Below are positions 8,631-16,923 of a stretch of 64,000 bases of DNA, piece after piece (positions within the stretch are counted from its first letter, which is position 1; the number at the start of each line of letters is the position of its first letter). The stretch covers positions 372,001 through 436,000 of the forward strand of contig CAWEUM010000005.1 of NCBI GenBank assembly GCA_963812255.1, read 5' to 3'. Both the position numbers and the translations under genes were made by a program. Source of the stretch: DATJGR01 sp963812255. Its GTDB lineage: Bacteria > Pseudomonadota > Gammaproteobacteria > Pseudomonadales > Azotimanducaceae. The notes under the pieces are model-generated. The model did not search any database and was not told where the DNA came from. It saw only the letters and a program-made list of their open reading frames with translations.

Positions 8631-9992
8631 ATGCCGCCGTTTGACGCCACCCTCCAGAACCTCGGAGGACGCCTCGAGGGGCAGCATCTGCACCTGATGC
8701 CCTGGGACTGGATGTTCCGGGTGACGATCATCGCCGGCCTCAGCGCAACCATTTACCTGAGTGTTCGCTGGCAGTTGTTCCAGCCGCTGCTCGGGGCGGC
8801 TCAGGAACATCATTGGACCCGATTCATCGTACAACCCGGCATCCTCTGGATGATCATGGGTTTCTCGATGCTCTCTTTCCGCACCCTGCTGTGGTTCCGT
8901 TACCGCACGCCGCCGATTGCCGCGAGCGCGGATGCCCCCATGCTGACAGTCCTCATTCCCGCCTACAACGAAGGCGCCATGGTAGGCAAATCCATCGATT
9001 CGGTGGCGGCCTCCGACTACCCGCACGGACGTTTGGAAATCTTCGTGGTCGACGACGGCAGCCGCGACGACACCTGGGAACATATCGAAGCCGCTGCCAA
9101 GCGCCACCCGGGCCTGGTCACCACATTGCGCTTTACCGAGAACCGCGGCAAACGCGCAGCCCTGGAAGCTGGATTCCGGCGCGCCGGCGGCGAGGTCATC
9201 GTGACCATCGATTCCGACAGCGTCATCGAGCGCAGCACATTGTTGGCCATGGCCGGTCCATTCCACAATCCGAAAATCGGCGCGGTGGCAGGTCGGGTTG
9301 CGGTGTACAACCGGGACCAGGGGCTCATTCCTCGCATGCTCAAGATACGCTACACGCTCAGTTTCGATTATCTGCGCGCCGTACAGTCGACCTATGGAAC
9401 TGTGTACTGCTGCCCTGGGGCACTGGCGGGTTACCGCGCCCACGTGGTGCGCAGCGTGCTCGATCGTTGGGTGAATCAAACATTCATGGGTGTCGCGTGC
9501 ACGTACGGCGAAGACCGCTCAATGACCAATTTCATCCTGGGCGAAGGCTACGATACCGTTTACCAACGCGCTGCCGTCGTGCACACCGTCGTGCCACTCA
9601 CATACGCACGGCTGTGCAAGATGTTTCTGCGCTGGGACCGGAGTTACATACGCGAGGAACTTCGTTTCGCGCGCATCGTTTGGACGCGGCCGCCGACTGC
9701 GCGCGCAATCGCTCTGATCGATGTGGTGGTGACGAATCTACGCTATCCCATCAGTTGGGCGGCACTGGTGTTGCTGGTCGCCATCATCATCTGGCACCCG
9801 TCCACCGTAGTGCGCTTCTTATGCGTCATCGGAATCATGGCCACCTTCAACATGCTCTACTATCTGCGCAGCGAGCGTTCCTGGGATTTCGTCTACGGTA
9901 TTTTCTATTCGTACTATTCCGCTTTCGCATTGTTCTGGATTTTTCCCTACGCGGTACTCACCGTGCGTGCAAAATCATGGATGACGCGTTGA
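8631..9992 (+). CDS. Family 2 processive-type glycosyltransferase (NodC/hyaluronan synthase-like)
   Basis: A 453-residue membrane glycosyltransferase. A membrane segment (about 29-46) and a second (about 66-85) precede the catalytic domain, which carries D141-D142-G-S, D194-S-D196 and G-E294-D295-R-S. C-terminal membrane segments lie at about 385-410 and 415-450. This order is that of NodC, hyaluronan synthase and BcsA-like enzymes that polymerise and extrude a beta-linked polysaccharide. The last motif reads M331-F-L-R334-W335, where Gln of Q-x-x-R-W is replaced by Met. Start at MPPFDATL: the longer frame would overlap the divergent hydrolase start. No partner polysaccharide genes are adjacent. 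Confidence 0.87.
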   Translation: MPPFDATLQNLGGRLEGQHLHLMPWDWMFRVTIIAGLSATIYLSVRWQLFQPLLGAAQEHHWTRFIVQPGILWMIMGFSMLSFRTLLWFRYRTPPIAASADAPMLTVLIPAYNEGAMVGKSIDSVAASDYPHGRLEIFVVDDGSRDDTWEHIEAAAKRHPGLVTTLRFTENRGKRAALEAGFRRAGGEVIVTIDSDSVIERSTLLAMAGPFHNPKIGAVAGRVAVYNRDQGLIPRMLKIRYTLSFDYLRAVQSTYGTVYCCPGALAGYRAHVVRSVLDRWVNQTFMGVACTYGEDRSMTNFILGEGYDTVYQRAAVVHTVVPLTYARLCKMFLRWDRSYIREELRFARIVWTRPPTARAIALIDVVVTNLRYPISWAALVLLVAIIIWHPSTVVRFLCVIGIMATFNMLYYLRSERSWDFVYGIFYSYYSAFALFWIFPYAVLTVRAKSWMTR

Positions 9993-10070
9993 CGGCACCA
10001 GAGCGAAGCACGCTTGACACGACCCGCGGCTGCTTCACACCATGCAACGGTACAAGTACAGGTCACCACG

Positions 10071-11225
10071 ATGTCTGAAGCCTCTACATCCGAAGCCGTA
10101 AAGCCGTTCAAAATCATGATCGAAGATGCCCAACTAGACGACTTGAAGCGGCGTCTGCGGGCAACCCGCTGGCCCGATAAGGAAACGCCGACGGATTGGT
10201 CGCAAGGCATTCCGCTGGCATATGTGCAGGACGTGTGTCGTTATTGGGAGAAGGATTACGACTGGCGCGCGCGCGAAAAGCTGCTCAACCGCTTCCCGCA
10301 GTTCCGCACTACGATCGACGGCGTGGGCATCCATTTCATCCATGTGCGCTCGCCGCACCCGAACGCGCTGCCGCTGGTGATGACGCACGGTTGGCCGGGC
10401 TCGATCGTCGAATTTCAGAAAGTCATCGACCCATTGACGAATCCAACCGAGCACGGCGGAACGGCGGAAGACGCGTTCCATGTCGTGTGTCCGTCGCTGC
10501 CCGGCTACGGTTTTTCGGACAAGCCGACCACGACCGGCTGGAACGTCGAAAGGATCGGCCGCGCCTGGAGCGTGCTGATGCCACGACTCGGCTACAAGAA
10601 ATACGTTGCCCAGGGGGGCGACTGGGGTGCAGTCGTGACCACAGCCATCGGCATTCAGGACACCGCGAACTGTCTCGGCATTCATCTGAATATGCCGATC
10701 GTCACGCCGGACCCGGATACGATGAACGATCTGACGGAGCGCGAAAAATCCGCGCTGGCCGGTATGCAGCACTATAACGACTGGGATTCCGGCTATTCGA
10801 AGCAGCAGAGCACGCGTCCGCAAACGCTGGGCTATGGTCTGGCCGATTCGCCGAGCGGTCAGGCGGCATGGGTCATCGAGAAATTCTGGTCGTGGATGGA
10901 TTGTGACGGACATCCGGAGAACATCCTGTCGCGCGACGAACTGCTCGACAACGTGATGCTGTACTGGCTGCCGGGCAACGCGGCATCGTCCGCGCGGCTG
11001 TACTGGGAGAGCTTCAACAAGGTCCAACGGGACCCGGTGAAGATTCCGGTTGGCTGCAGCATGTTCCCCAAGGAGATCTTTCGCAGCTCGCGGCGCTGGG
11101 CAGAGAAGCGATTCGAGAAACTCGTCTATTGGAACGATCTCGACAAGGGCGGCCATTTCGCCGCATTCGAACAGCCGGCGACATTCGTCAACGAGGTACG
11201 TGCGTGCTTCCGACACATGCGCTGA
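10071..11225 (+). CDS. Epoxide hydrolase, microsomal-type (EHN domain)
   Basis: A 384-residue epoxide hydrolase. The N-terminal EHN domain (about 10-90, with DDLKRRLRATRWP) wraps the alpha/beta fold. The oxyanion motif HGWPGS is at 106-111, the nucleophile D184 in VAQGGDWGAVV, and the catalytic His in DKGGHFAAFEQP near the C-terminus. These enzymes open epoxides of terpenes, juvenile-hormone-like or fatty compounds to diols. Start at 10071; upstream codons in frame lack an SD. Convergent with the fuconate dehydratase 13 bases away. Confidence 0.92.
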   Translation: MSEASTSEAVKPFKIMIEDAQLDDLKRRLRATRWPDKETPTDWSQGIPLAYVQDVCRYWEKDYDWRAREKLLNRFPQFRTTIDGVGIHFIHVRSPHPNALPLVMTHGWPGSIVEFQKVIDPLTNPTEHGGTAEDAFHVVCPSLPGYGFSDKPTTTGWNVERIGRAWSVLMPRLGYKKYVAQGGDWGAVVTTAIGIQDTANCLGIHLNMPIVTPDPDTMNDLTEREKSALAGMQHYNDWDSGYSKQQSTRPQTLGYGLADSPSGQAAWVIEKFWSWMDCDGHPENILSRDELLDNVMLYWLPGNAASSARLYWESFNKVQRDPVKIPVGCSMFPKEIFRSSRRWAEKRFEKLVYWNDLDKGGHFAAFEQPATFVNEVRACFRHMR

Positions 11226-11238
11226 GGCGCACGCCGGA

Positions 11239-12534
11239 TCAGCCTGCCCACACCGCGCCATCGGGAAAGCGATGCCGCGCGATGCTGTCGGGATGCATCT
11301 GCAGGCTCAGACCGGCTGCGCGCGGCACGAGGTAGCGCCCTTTTTCGACCCGAATCGGATCGACGAAGTGTTCGTGCAGGTGCGCCGCGTGCTCGGTCAT
11401 CCGCTCCTCCCAGGTGCCCGAGAAACACAGGTAGTCGATCATCGAAATATGCTGCGCAATCTCGCACAGACCAACGCCGCCGGCGTGCGGACACACCGGA
11501 CGTGCGTACTTCGCCGCCAGCAGCAGCACCGCCATCGCCTCGCTCAGGCCCGCGAGTCTGCAGCCATCCACCTGCACGACATCGATAGCATTTGCCATCA
11601 TGAATTGCTTGAACATCAATCTGTTATGGCAATGTTCTCCCGTCGCTATGCGAATTGAATCGACCGCTTCGATGATCCGCCGATGGCCGAGGATGTCGTC
11701 CGGATGCACCGGTTCTTCCACCCACCACAAATCGAACGGCTGCAGCGCCCGGATCCACTCGATGGCCTGGCCGACCTCCCACACCTGATTCGCATCCACC
11801 ATCAAACGCCCGTTCGGTCCGAGCGCATCGCGGATCAGCGCGCAGCGGCGCAGATCGTCGTCGAGCGAACGACCGACCTTGATCTTGATTGCGGTCCAGC
11901 CGGCGGCGAGCGCCTCGCCGGTCAACCGAAGAATCTTGTCATCCGAATAACCCAGCCAACCGGCTGACGTCGTGTAGGCGGGATAACCTTCCGCTTCGAG
12001 GCGCGTGCGACGCTCTGCTTTGCCGCGCACCGTGTCCTTCAACAGGTCGAGTGCCTCGCTCGGCCCAATCGCATCGGTGATATGTCGTAGATCCAGTGTC
12101 GAGAGCAGCGCCTCGGGGTCGAGGTCGGCGACGAGTTGCCATACCGGCTTGCCGGCGTGTTTGCCCCACAGATCCCACACCGCATTGATGATCGCCGCCG
12201 CCGCGAGATGCACAACGCCCTTCTCCGGACCCAGCCAACGCAGCTGGCTGTCGCCGAGCAGACGCCGCGACAGCTTTGCCATGTCGACGGTGAGTTGTTC
12301 CAACGTCGCTCCGACGACGAGCGGCGCCAGCGCGTGGATCGCCGCGACGCACAGTTCGTTGCCGCGCCCGATCGTGAACGTCAAACCGTGCCCGTCGAGA
12401 CCTGCGACGTTCGTGCGCAGCACCGCATACGCGGCGGAATAATCAGGATCCGGATTCATCGCATCGGATCCGTCGAGCAGGCGGGATGTCGGATATCGAA
12501 CATCGAACGCTTCGACGGCAGTGATTCGGATCAT
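11239..12534 (-). CDS. L-fuconate dehydratase (enolase superfamily)
   Basis: A 431-residue mandelate-racemase-like dehydratase converting L-fuconate to 2-keto-3-deoxy-L-fuconate. The opening VRYPTSRLLDGSDAMNPD, the SQLRWLGPEKGVVHLA block and the TTSAGWLGYSDDK block are hallmarks of the L-fuconate dehydratase/ENOSF1 family. Catalytic K219 in KIKVG, metal ligands D247, E273 and E300, and H350 in CPHAGGVGLCE are all present. Divergently placed 81 bases from a DHRS6/KDF-dehydrogenase-like SDR, which would take the next oxidation step. Family members also act on related acids such as D-arabinonate or L-galactonate. Confidence 0.93.
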   Translation of the reverse strand: MIRITAVEAFDVRYPTSRLLDGSDAMNPDPDYSAAYAVLRTNVAGLDGHGLTFTIGRGNELCVAAIHALAPLVVGATLEQLTVDMAKLSRRLLGDSQLRWLGPEKGVVHLAAAAIINAVWDLWGKHAGKPVWQLVADLDPEALLSTLDLRHITDAIGPSEALDLLKDTVRGKAERRTRLEAEGYPAYTTSAGWLGYSDDKILRLTGEALAAGWTAIKIKVGRSLDDDLRRCALIRDALGPNGRLMVDANQVWEVGQAIEWIRALQPFDLWWVEEPVHPDDILGHRRIIEAVDSIRIATGEHCHNRLMFKQFMMANAIDVVQVDGCRLAGLSEAMAVLLLAAKYARPVCPHAGGVGLCEIAQHISMIDYLCFSGTWEERMTEHAAHLHEHFVDPIRVEKGRYLVPRAAGLSLQMHPDSIARHRFPDGAVWAG

Positions 12535-12615
12535 CGATGTTCCCGGTCGCGTGCGTACCGTATGCTAACCGGAACTCGAAGGGGACCTCCACGAGCATCA
12601 CGACGGAGCACCACG

Positions 12616-13362
12616 ATGACTGATCGGCTCAACGGCAAACACGCGCTGGTGACGGCGGCAGCGCAAGGCATCGGCCGTTCCACCGCGCTGGCGTTTGCCG
12701 CACAGGGCGCGCACGTCGTCGCAACCGACGTCAACGCTGCGGCGCTGGATGAACTCGATGCGATGATGCCTGGGTCGATCGAGACCCGCGCGCTCGATGT
12801 TACCGACGCGGCGGCAATCACCGCCATCACGGCCGCGATCAGACCCGTCGACATCCTGTTCAACTGCGCCGGATACGTGCACCACGGAGCGATTCTGGAT
12901 TGCGAACCCGATGCCTGGAACTTCTCGATGGACCTCAATCTCGGTTCGATGTACCGCCTCATCCGTGCGTGTCTTCCGGGCATGCTCGGCGCCGGAGGCG
13001 GCAGTATCATCAACATGTCATCGGTTGCATCGAGCGTGCGCGGCGTACCGAATCGTTTCGTCTATGGCGTGACCAAAGCAGGCGTCATCGGTCTGACCAA
13101 ATCGGTCGCGGCCGACTACGTCGCGCGCGGGATCCGCTGCAACGCGATCTGTCCGGGCACCGTCGCGACACCGTCGCTGGAAGACCGCATCAATGCGTTC
13201 GACGATCCGGTTGCGGCGCGCGCCGACTTCATTGCCCGACAACCGATGGGCCGCCTCGGGACCACCGACGAGATCGCGGCACTCGCGGTATATCTGGCTT
13301 CGGACGAATCGGCATATACCACGGGCGCCGTTCACATCGTCGACGGCGGCTGGAGCATGTAG
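12616..13362 (+). CDS. SDR dehydrogenase, 2-keto-3-deoxy-L-fuconate dehydrogenase-like
   Basis: A 248-residue classical short-chain dehydrogenase: NAD site TAAAQGIGRS (13-22), NCAG at 83-86, Ser in INMSSVASS, Y150-x3-K154 in FVYGVTKAG, and the C-terminal SDESAYTTGAVHIVDGGWSM. The SSVASSVRGVPNRFVY and RGIRCNAICPGTVATPSL blocks are those of the DHRS6/BDH2 and 2-keto-3-deoxy-L-fuconate dehydrogenase subfamily, which fits the divergent L-fuconate dehydratase. The product would be 2,4-diketo-3-deoxy-fuconate. A hydrolase to finish the pathway and an L-fucose dehydrogenase to start it are not in the window. Confidence 0.88.
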   Translation: MTDRLNGKHALVTAAAQGIGRSTALAFAAQGAHVVATDVNAAALDELDAMMPGSIETRALDVTDAAAITAITAAIRPVDILFNCAGYVHHGAILDCEPDAWNFSMDLNLGSMYRLIRACLPGMLGAGGGSIINMSSVASSVRGVPNRFVYGVTKAGVIGLTKSVAADYVARGIRCNAICPGTVATPSLEDRINAFDDPVAARADFIARQPMGRLGTTDEIAALAVYLASDESAYTTGAVHIVDGGWSM

Positions 13363-13377
13363 CCTGGACCTTTAGCC

Positions 13378-14010
13378 ATGACGCGACCCATCGAGACGGA
13401 CACCGCGACTCAGCGCGTGCTCGTCGAACTCGAGGAACATGAACTGTTGCTGCAAGCCGGACACGAGTTTGCGAGCGTCGCGAACATCGTCGCCGAAGAA
13501 ACTATCCGGGGCTCCTGGTGGGCGCATCCAAAATCCAATCTCATCTATTGGGTATGCGAAGATCTGGAACGCGATCCGCGCGTTACCGAATCGCGGTTGA
13601 TCGCCGGCAAGGTCACGCATCTGTGGCAATCGATCTGGCCGCATGTCACGGCGGTGGCCCACGAACGGGCGCGATGGCAGCTCGACCGCTTGTCGGCGGC
13701 GGCGCTGAATCTGCTGGCGCGCGTCGATCACGCACCAGTTCGGACCGATTCGCTGACGTGGTCATCACCAGATCAAAAGCTGGGCGATGTCTGTCGGCTG
13801 CTCGAACGGCGTCTACTGGTGAAAGCGCGTGAGGTGCACACCGAATCGGGAAGGCACGCGAAGCTGTTGACGTCGTGGCACGCGTGGTGGGCTCAGCAAG
13901 GGTCGGACGCATTGCCCGCCGCCGAGTCTGCCCGCGCGCACCTCGAACGACTCGTTGGGGGAAAAGGTCGCCTGCTACCGTGGCAATCGTCCAACGAACA
14001 TTTGCAGTAG
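13378..14010 (+). CDS. Conserved unknown protein with GSWWAHPK motif
   Basis: A 210-residue soluble protein starting 15 bases after the SDR stop and ending 15 bases before the prolyl oligopeptidase start. It contains VAEETIRGSWWAHPKSNLIYWV, then RLIAGKVTHLWQSIWPHV, RARWQLDRLSAAALNLLARVD and ARLLVKAREVHTESGRHAKLL-like blocks (the last as RRLLVKAREVHTESGRHAK). I recall similar unnamed proteins in actinobacteria and proteobacteria, and the helical pattern with a small basic stretch could be a winged-helix domain, but that is a guess. No function is assigned. Confidence 0.75.
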   Translation: MTRPIETDTATQRVLVELEEHELLLQAGHEFASVANIVAEETIRGSWWAHPKSNLIYWVCEDLERDPRVTESRLIAGKVTHLWQSIWPHVTAVAHERARWQLDRLSAAALNLLARVDHAPVRTDSLTWSSPDQKLGDVCRLLERRLLVKAREVHTESGRHAKLLTSWHAWWAQQGSDALPAAESARAHLERLVGGKGRLLPWQSSNEHLQ

Positions 14011-14025
14011 TCAGGAGTGCAACTC

Positions 14026-16209
14026 ATGCGCACTAGGTACATTACGGCTGCGACATTGGCCGTTTCGGCCGCGCTGGCCGGGCACGCCGTCGCCGCTACT
14101 GATCCACTGGCGCCGATCGACATCGCGCTGAAACAGCCCGTGGCAGTCATCGATCCTGTGACCGAAACATTTTACGGCACGACCGTCGTCGACCCGTATC
14201 GCTACTTCGAACGTATGGCGCCGAAGACACGCGTGTGGATGATAGATCAGGGCAATTACACGCGCGCGGTGTTCGACGCAATCGCGCCACGCGCGGCGTT
14301 GCTGAAGCGGATCTCGGATTTCGTCGGCTCGTTCGGGTTCGTGGCCGACTACCAGACGTATGCGGGACGGGCGTTCTACGAAGAACGGGCGCCCGGCGCC
14401 AATTCGTTCGACCTGAAAGTTCGAGACGCGCGCGGCACCCGAACGCTGATCGACATTGCCGCGTTGAGTACGAAAAACGGCGGCGCGCCTTTTGCGATCA
14501 ACTACTTCCTGGCTTCGCCGGACGGCTCGAAGGTGGCAGCGGGCATTTCCAAAGGCGGCTCGGAAGACGCCGCACTGTATGTTTATGACCTGGCCAGCGG
14601 TGCTCCGATCGCCGGGCCGGTCGACCGCGCGCAATATGGCGCCACATCGTGGAGCGAAGATTCGCGCACGCTGTACTTCATCCGGCTCAAGAAACTGGCA
14701 CCCGGCGCACCGCAAACCGAGCGATATCGGGACGCTACGCTCGATGCGTGGAATCTGGTTTCGCCGCCGGCGCCGATGCTCGGCTCCACGGTCGGGCACG
14801 GGCCGCCGTTCACCTCGGTGGAAACGCCGGTGCTTGCCATTGCGCCGGGGGCAAGCGTCGCGATGACGCTTGCGATCAACGGCGTGCAGAACGAAGTCGC
14901 CGCGTGGCTTACCCCGGCCGCTGACGCGGCCAGTCCCAACGCGACGTGGCGGCCGTTCGTTACGCGCGACGACGGCGTGACGGACATTGAACTGCGCGGC
15001 GACGAGATCTTCGCGCTGTCGCACAAGGACGCACCAATGTTCAAGGTACTCGCCGTACCCGCATCTGAGCCGCTGTCCCGCGCAACCACACTCGTTGCCC
15101 CCCAATCGAATCGTTTGATCGAATCGATTCACGCGGCAGCAGATGCGCTGTATGTACTGACGCTCGAAGGCGGCTACTCCCATCTGTTGCGAATTCCCGC
15201 GGGCTCGACCCGGTCGGAGGAGGTCGCACTGCCGCTGAACGGATATGTGTCCAGCGTGTTTGCGGATCCACGTCGAGCCGGTGTCACGCTGACGCAAGAG
15301 AGCTGGACGACGCCGCCGGCAACGTTCGCGTACGACCCTGCAAACCATCGCTTCGCCGACCTGAAGCTCGGCACACGGCCGCCATTCGATTCGACCGCGT
15401 TCAGCGTCTCGGATCTCCACGCCAAAGCGCACGATGGAGTCCAGGTGCCACTGACGCTGCTGCAACCAAAAGGTGCCAAGGGGCCGCAGATCACACTGAT
15501 CGAAGCGTATGGTTCGTACGGCATCATGGAGTTGCCGTACTTCAGCCCCCGAACCGTATCGTTTCTGAGCGCGGGCGGCAGCTATGCGTCGTGCCACGCG
15601 CGCGGTGGCGGTGAGCTCGGCGAGGCCTGGCGCCTTGGCGGTAAGGACGCCAACAAGCCGAATACGTGGCGTGATCTGATTGCCTGTGCCGAAGATCTGA
15701 TCGCACGCCGCGTGACGACCCACGACAAACTGTTCATCTTCGGCGGCTCAGCCGGCGGCATCACGATGGGCATGGCGATGACCGAACGCCCCGACCTGTT
15801 CGCCGGTGTCATCGACGCCGTGCCCGCGGCCGACGCATTGCGCATGGAATTTTCACCCAATGGACCGCCGAACGTTCCTGAGTTCGGCACGGTCCGAACC
15901 CGCCAGGGATTCGAAAATCTACTCGCGATGGATTCGTATCAACACGTTCGCGACGGAGTCACGTATCCGGCGGCGCTGGTCACCACCGGCCTCAACGACC
16001 CGCGAGTGTCTCCTTGGGAACCGGCCAAATTCGCCGCGCGCCTGCAAGCCAGTGGCACGCCGAACCCGGTGTTGCTGCGCGTTGAAACCGAAGGCGGCCA
16101 CGGCATCGGTTCGACGCGCGCACAGAATGACGCGCTCTATGCCGACATGTTCAGCTTCATATTCTGGCGCGCAGGCGTAGCCGGTTGGCGGCCCGACGGG
16201 GGACGCTGA
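14026..16209 (+). CDS. Prolyl oligopeptidase (S9A), secreted
   Basis: A 727-residue prolyl oligopeptidase, cleaving short peptides after proline. A signal peptide ends near residue 22 (TAATLAVSAALAGHAVAATD). The beta-propeller region covers about 80-440, and the alpha/beta hydrolase domain carries S575 in FGGSAGGITMG, D658 in TGLNDPRVSPWE and H692 in EGGHGIGST. Start at 14026 is chosen because AGGAG lies 9 bases upstream and it begins the signal sequence. Periplasmic location is inferred from the signal. Confidence 0.93.
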   Translation: MRTRYITAATLAVSAALAGHAVAATDPLAPIDIALKQPVAVIDPVTETFYGTTVVDPYRYFERMAPKTRVWMIDQGNYTRAVFDAIAPRAALLKRISDFVGSFGFVADYQTYAGRAFYEERAPGANSFDLKVRDARGTRTLIDIAALSTKNGGAPFAINYFLASPDGSKVAAGISKGGSEDAALYVYDLASGAPIAGPVDRAQYGATSWSEDSRTLYFIRLKKLAPGAPQTERYRDATLDAWNLVSPPAPMLGSTVGHGPPFTSVETPVLAIAPGASVAMTLAINGVQNEVAAWLTPAADAASPNATWRPFVTRDDGVTDIELRGDEIFALSHKDAPMFKVLAVPASEPLSRATTLVAPQSNRLIESIHAAADALYVLTLEGGYSHLLRIPAGSTRSEEVALPLNGYVSSVFADPRRAGVTLTQESWTTPPATFAYDPANHRFADLKLGTRPPFDSTAFSVSDLHAKAHDGVQVPLTLLQPKGAKGPQITLIEAYGSYGIMELPYFSPRTVSFLSAGGSYASCHARGGGELGEAWRLGGKDANKPNTWRDLIACAEDLIARRVTTHDKLFIFGGSAGGITMGMAMTERPDLFAGVIDAVPAADALRMEFSPNGPPNVPEFGTVRTRQGFENLLAMDSYQHVRDGVTYPAALVTTGLNDPRVSPWEPAKFAARLQASGTPNPVLLRVETEGGHGIGSTRAQNDALYADMFSFIFWRAGVAGWRPDGGR

Positions 16210-16263
16210 GACGCGCGCTGCGGTAGGATTGTGGGCGTGGGCTGTTCTTCACAGGTAGGGTAC

Positions 16264-16911
16264 ATGAACAACGCAGTTCGGCGCAGCGACATCCGGGGCT
16301 CCATCGTGGCAGGTATCACGCTGTGGTTCGCCGTATCGATCGCCTCGGCCGATACGGATACCGCTCCAGCACGCATGCGCGGCACGCTTTTCGTCAGTCC
16401 CACCGTGTTCGGCGATTGCGCAACCGAGACTGCATTCGCGCGCGGGCAGACCGTCATATTGACCGGCGGCGGGCTCGCCGCCAACGAAGCCGTACAGATC
16501 ACCTGGCAGCAAGGCGGCAGCGAACACCCGTTCGCGACGGCGAAGGCCAATGCGGACGGCGCGTTGGAGCTGCGCGTTGCCATTCCGAAGGACGCGCTGG
16601 TCAAATCCGATGCCCGCGTTCGCGCCACTGCGGTCCGCGACGGCGATGGCATCGAACTGGTTTCGGCACCGTTACAGATTTTCCCCGACACGCGCGATTC
16701 CGACGGTGACGGCATCGCGGACATGTGCGACAACTGTCCGAACGTCGCCAGCGACGACGTATCCGATCTGGATGTGGACGGTCTCGGCGACGCCTGCGAC
16801 CCCTGCCCCACCGACCCTGACAACGGTGCGAGCAGCGGCGGACACTGCGCCGACGGTAATGCGAACCCCACCGCCACGAATCCAACGGTGCCGCCCCAAC
16901 CCGCTCGCTGA
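16264..16911 (+). CDS. Secreted protein with thrombospondin type 3 calcium-binding repeats
   Basis: A 215-residue exported protein. Residues 13-29 form a hydrophobic signal (GSIVAGITLWFAVSIASA). A beta-rich domain follows (about 40-140) with FARGQTVILTGGGLAANEAVQITW, similar to Ig-like or IPT-type folds. The tail has two thrombospondin type 3 repeats, DSDGDGIADMCDNCPNV and DLDVDGLGDACDPCPTDPDN, which bind calcium through Asp side chains and pair Cys residues. A Pro/Thr-rich end follows. Role unknown; such proteins are usually outer-surface or periplasmic. An earlier GTG in frame would lengthen it by 11 residues but would not precede the signal sensibly. Confidence 0.8.
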   Translation: MNNAVRRSDIRGSIVAGITLWFAVSIASADTDTAPARMRGTLFVSPTVFGDCATETAFARGQTVILTGGGLAANEAVQITWQQGGSEHPFATAKANADGALELRVAIPKDALVKSDARVRATAVRDGDGIELVSAPLQIFPDTRDSDGDGIADMCDNCPNVASDDVSDLDVDGLGDACDPCPTDPDNGASSGGHCADGNANPTATNPTVPPQPAR

Positions 16912-16923
16912 GTCGCGCGACTC

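Noticed and set aside
14011..15723. 570-codon open frame antisense to the prolyl oligopeptidase
   Set aside because: High GC with strong third-position bias opens the antisense frames; the amino-acid composition (Arg/Gln-rich) is not protein-like and the sense frame has all catalytic motifs.
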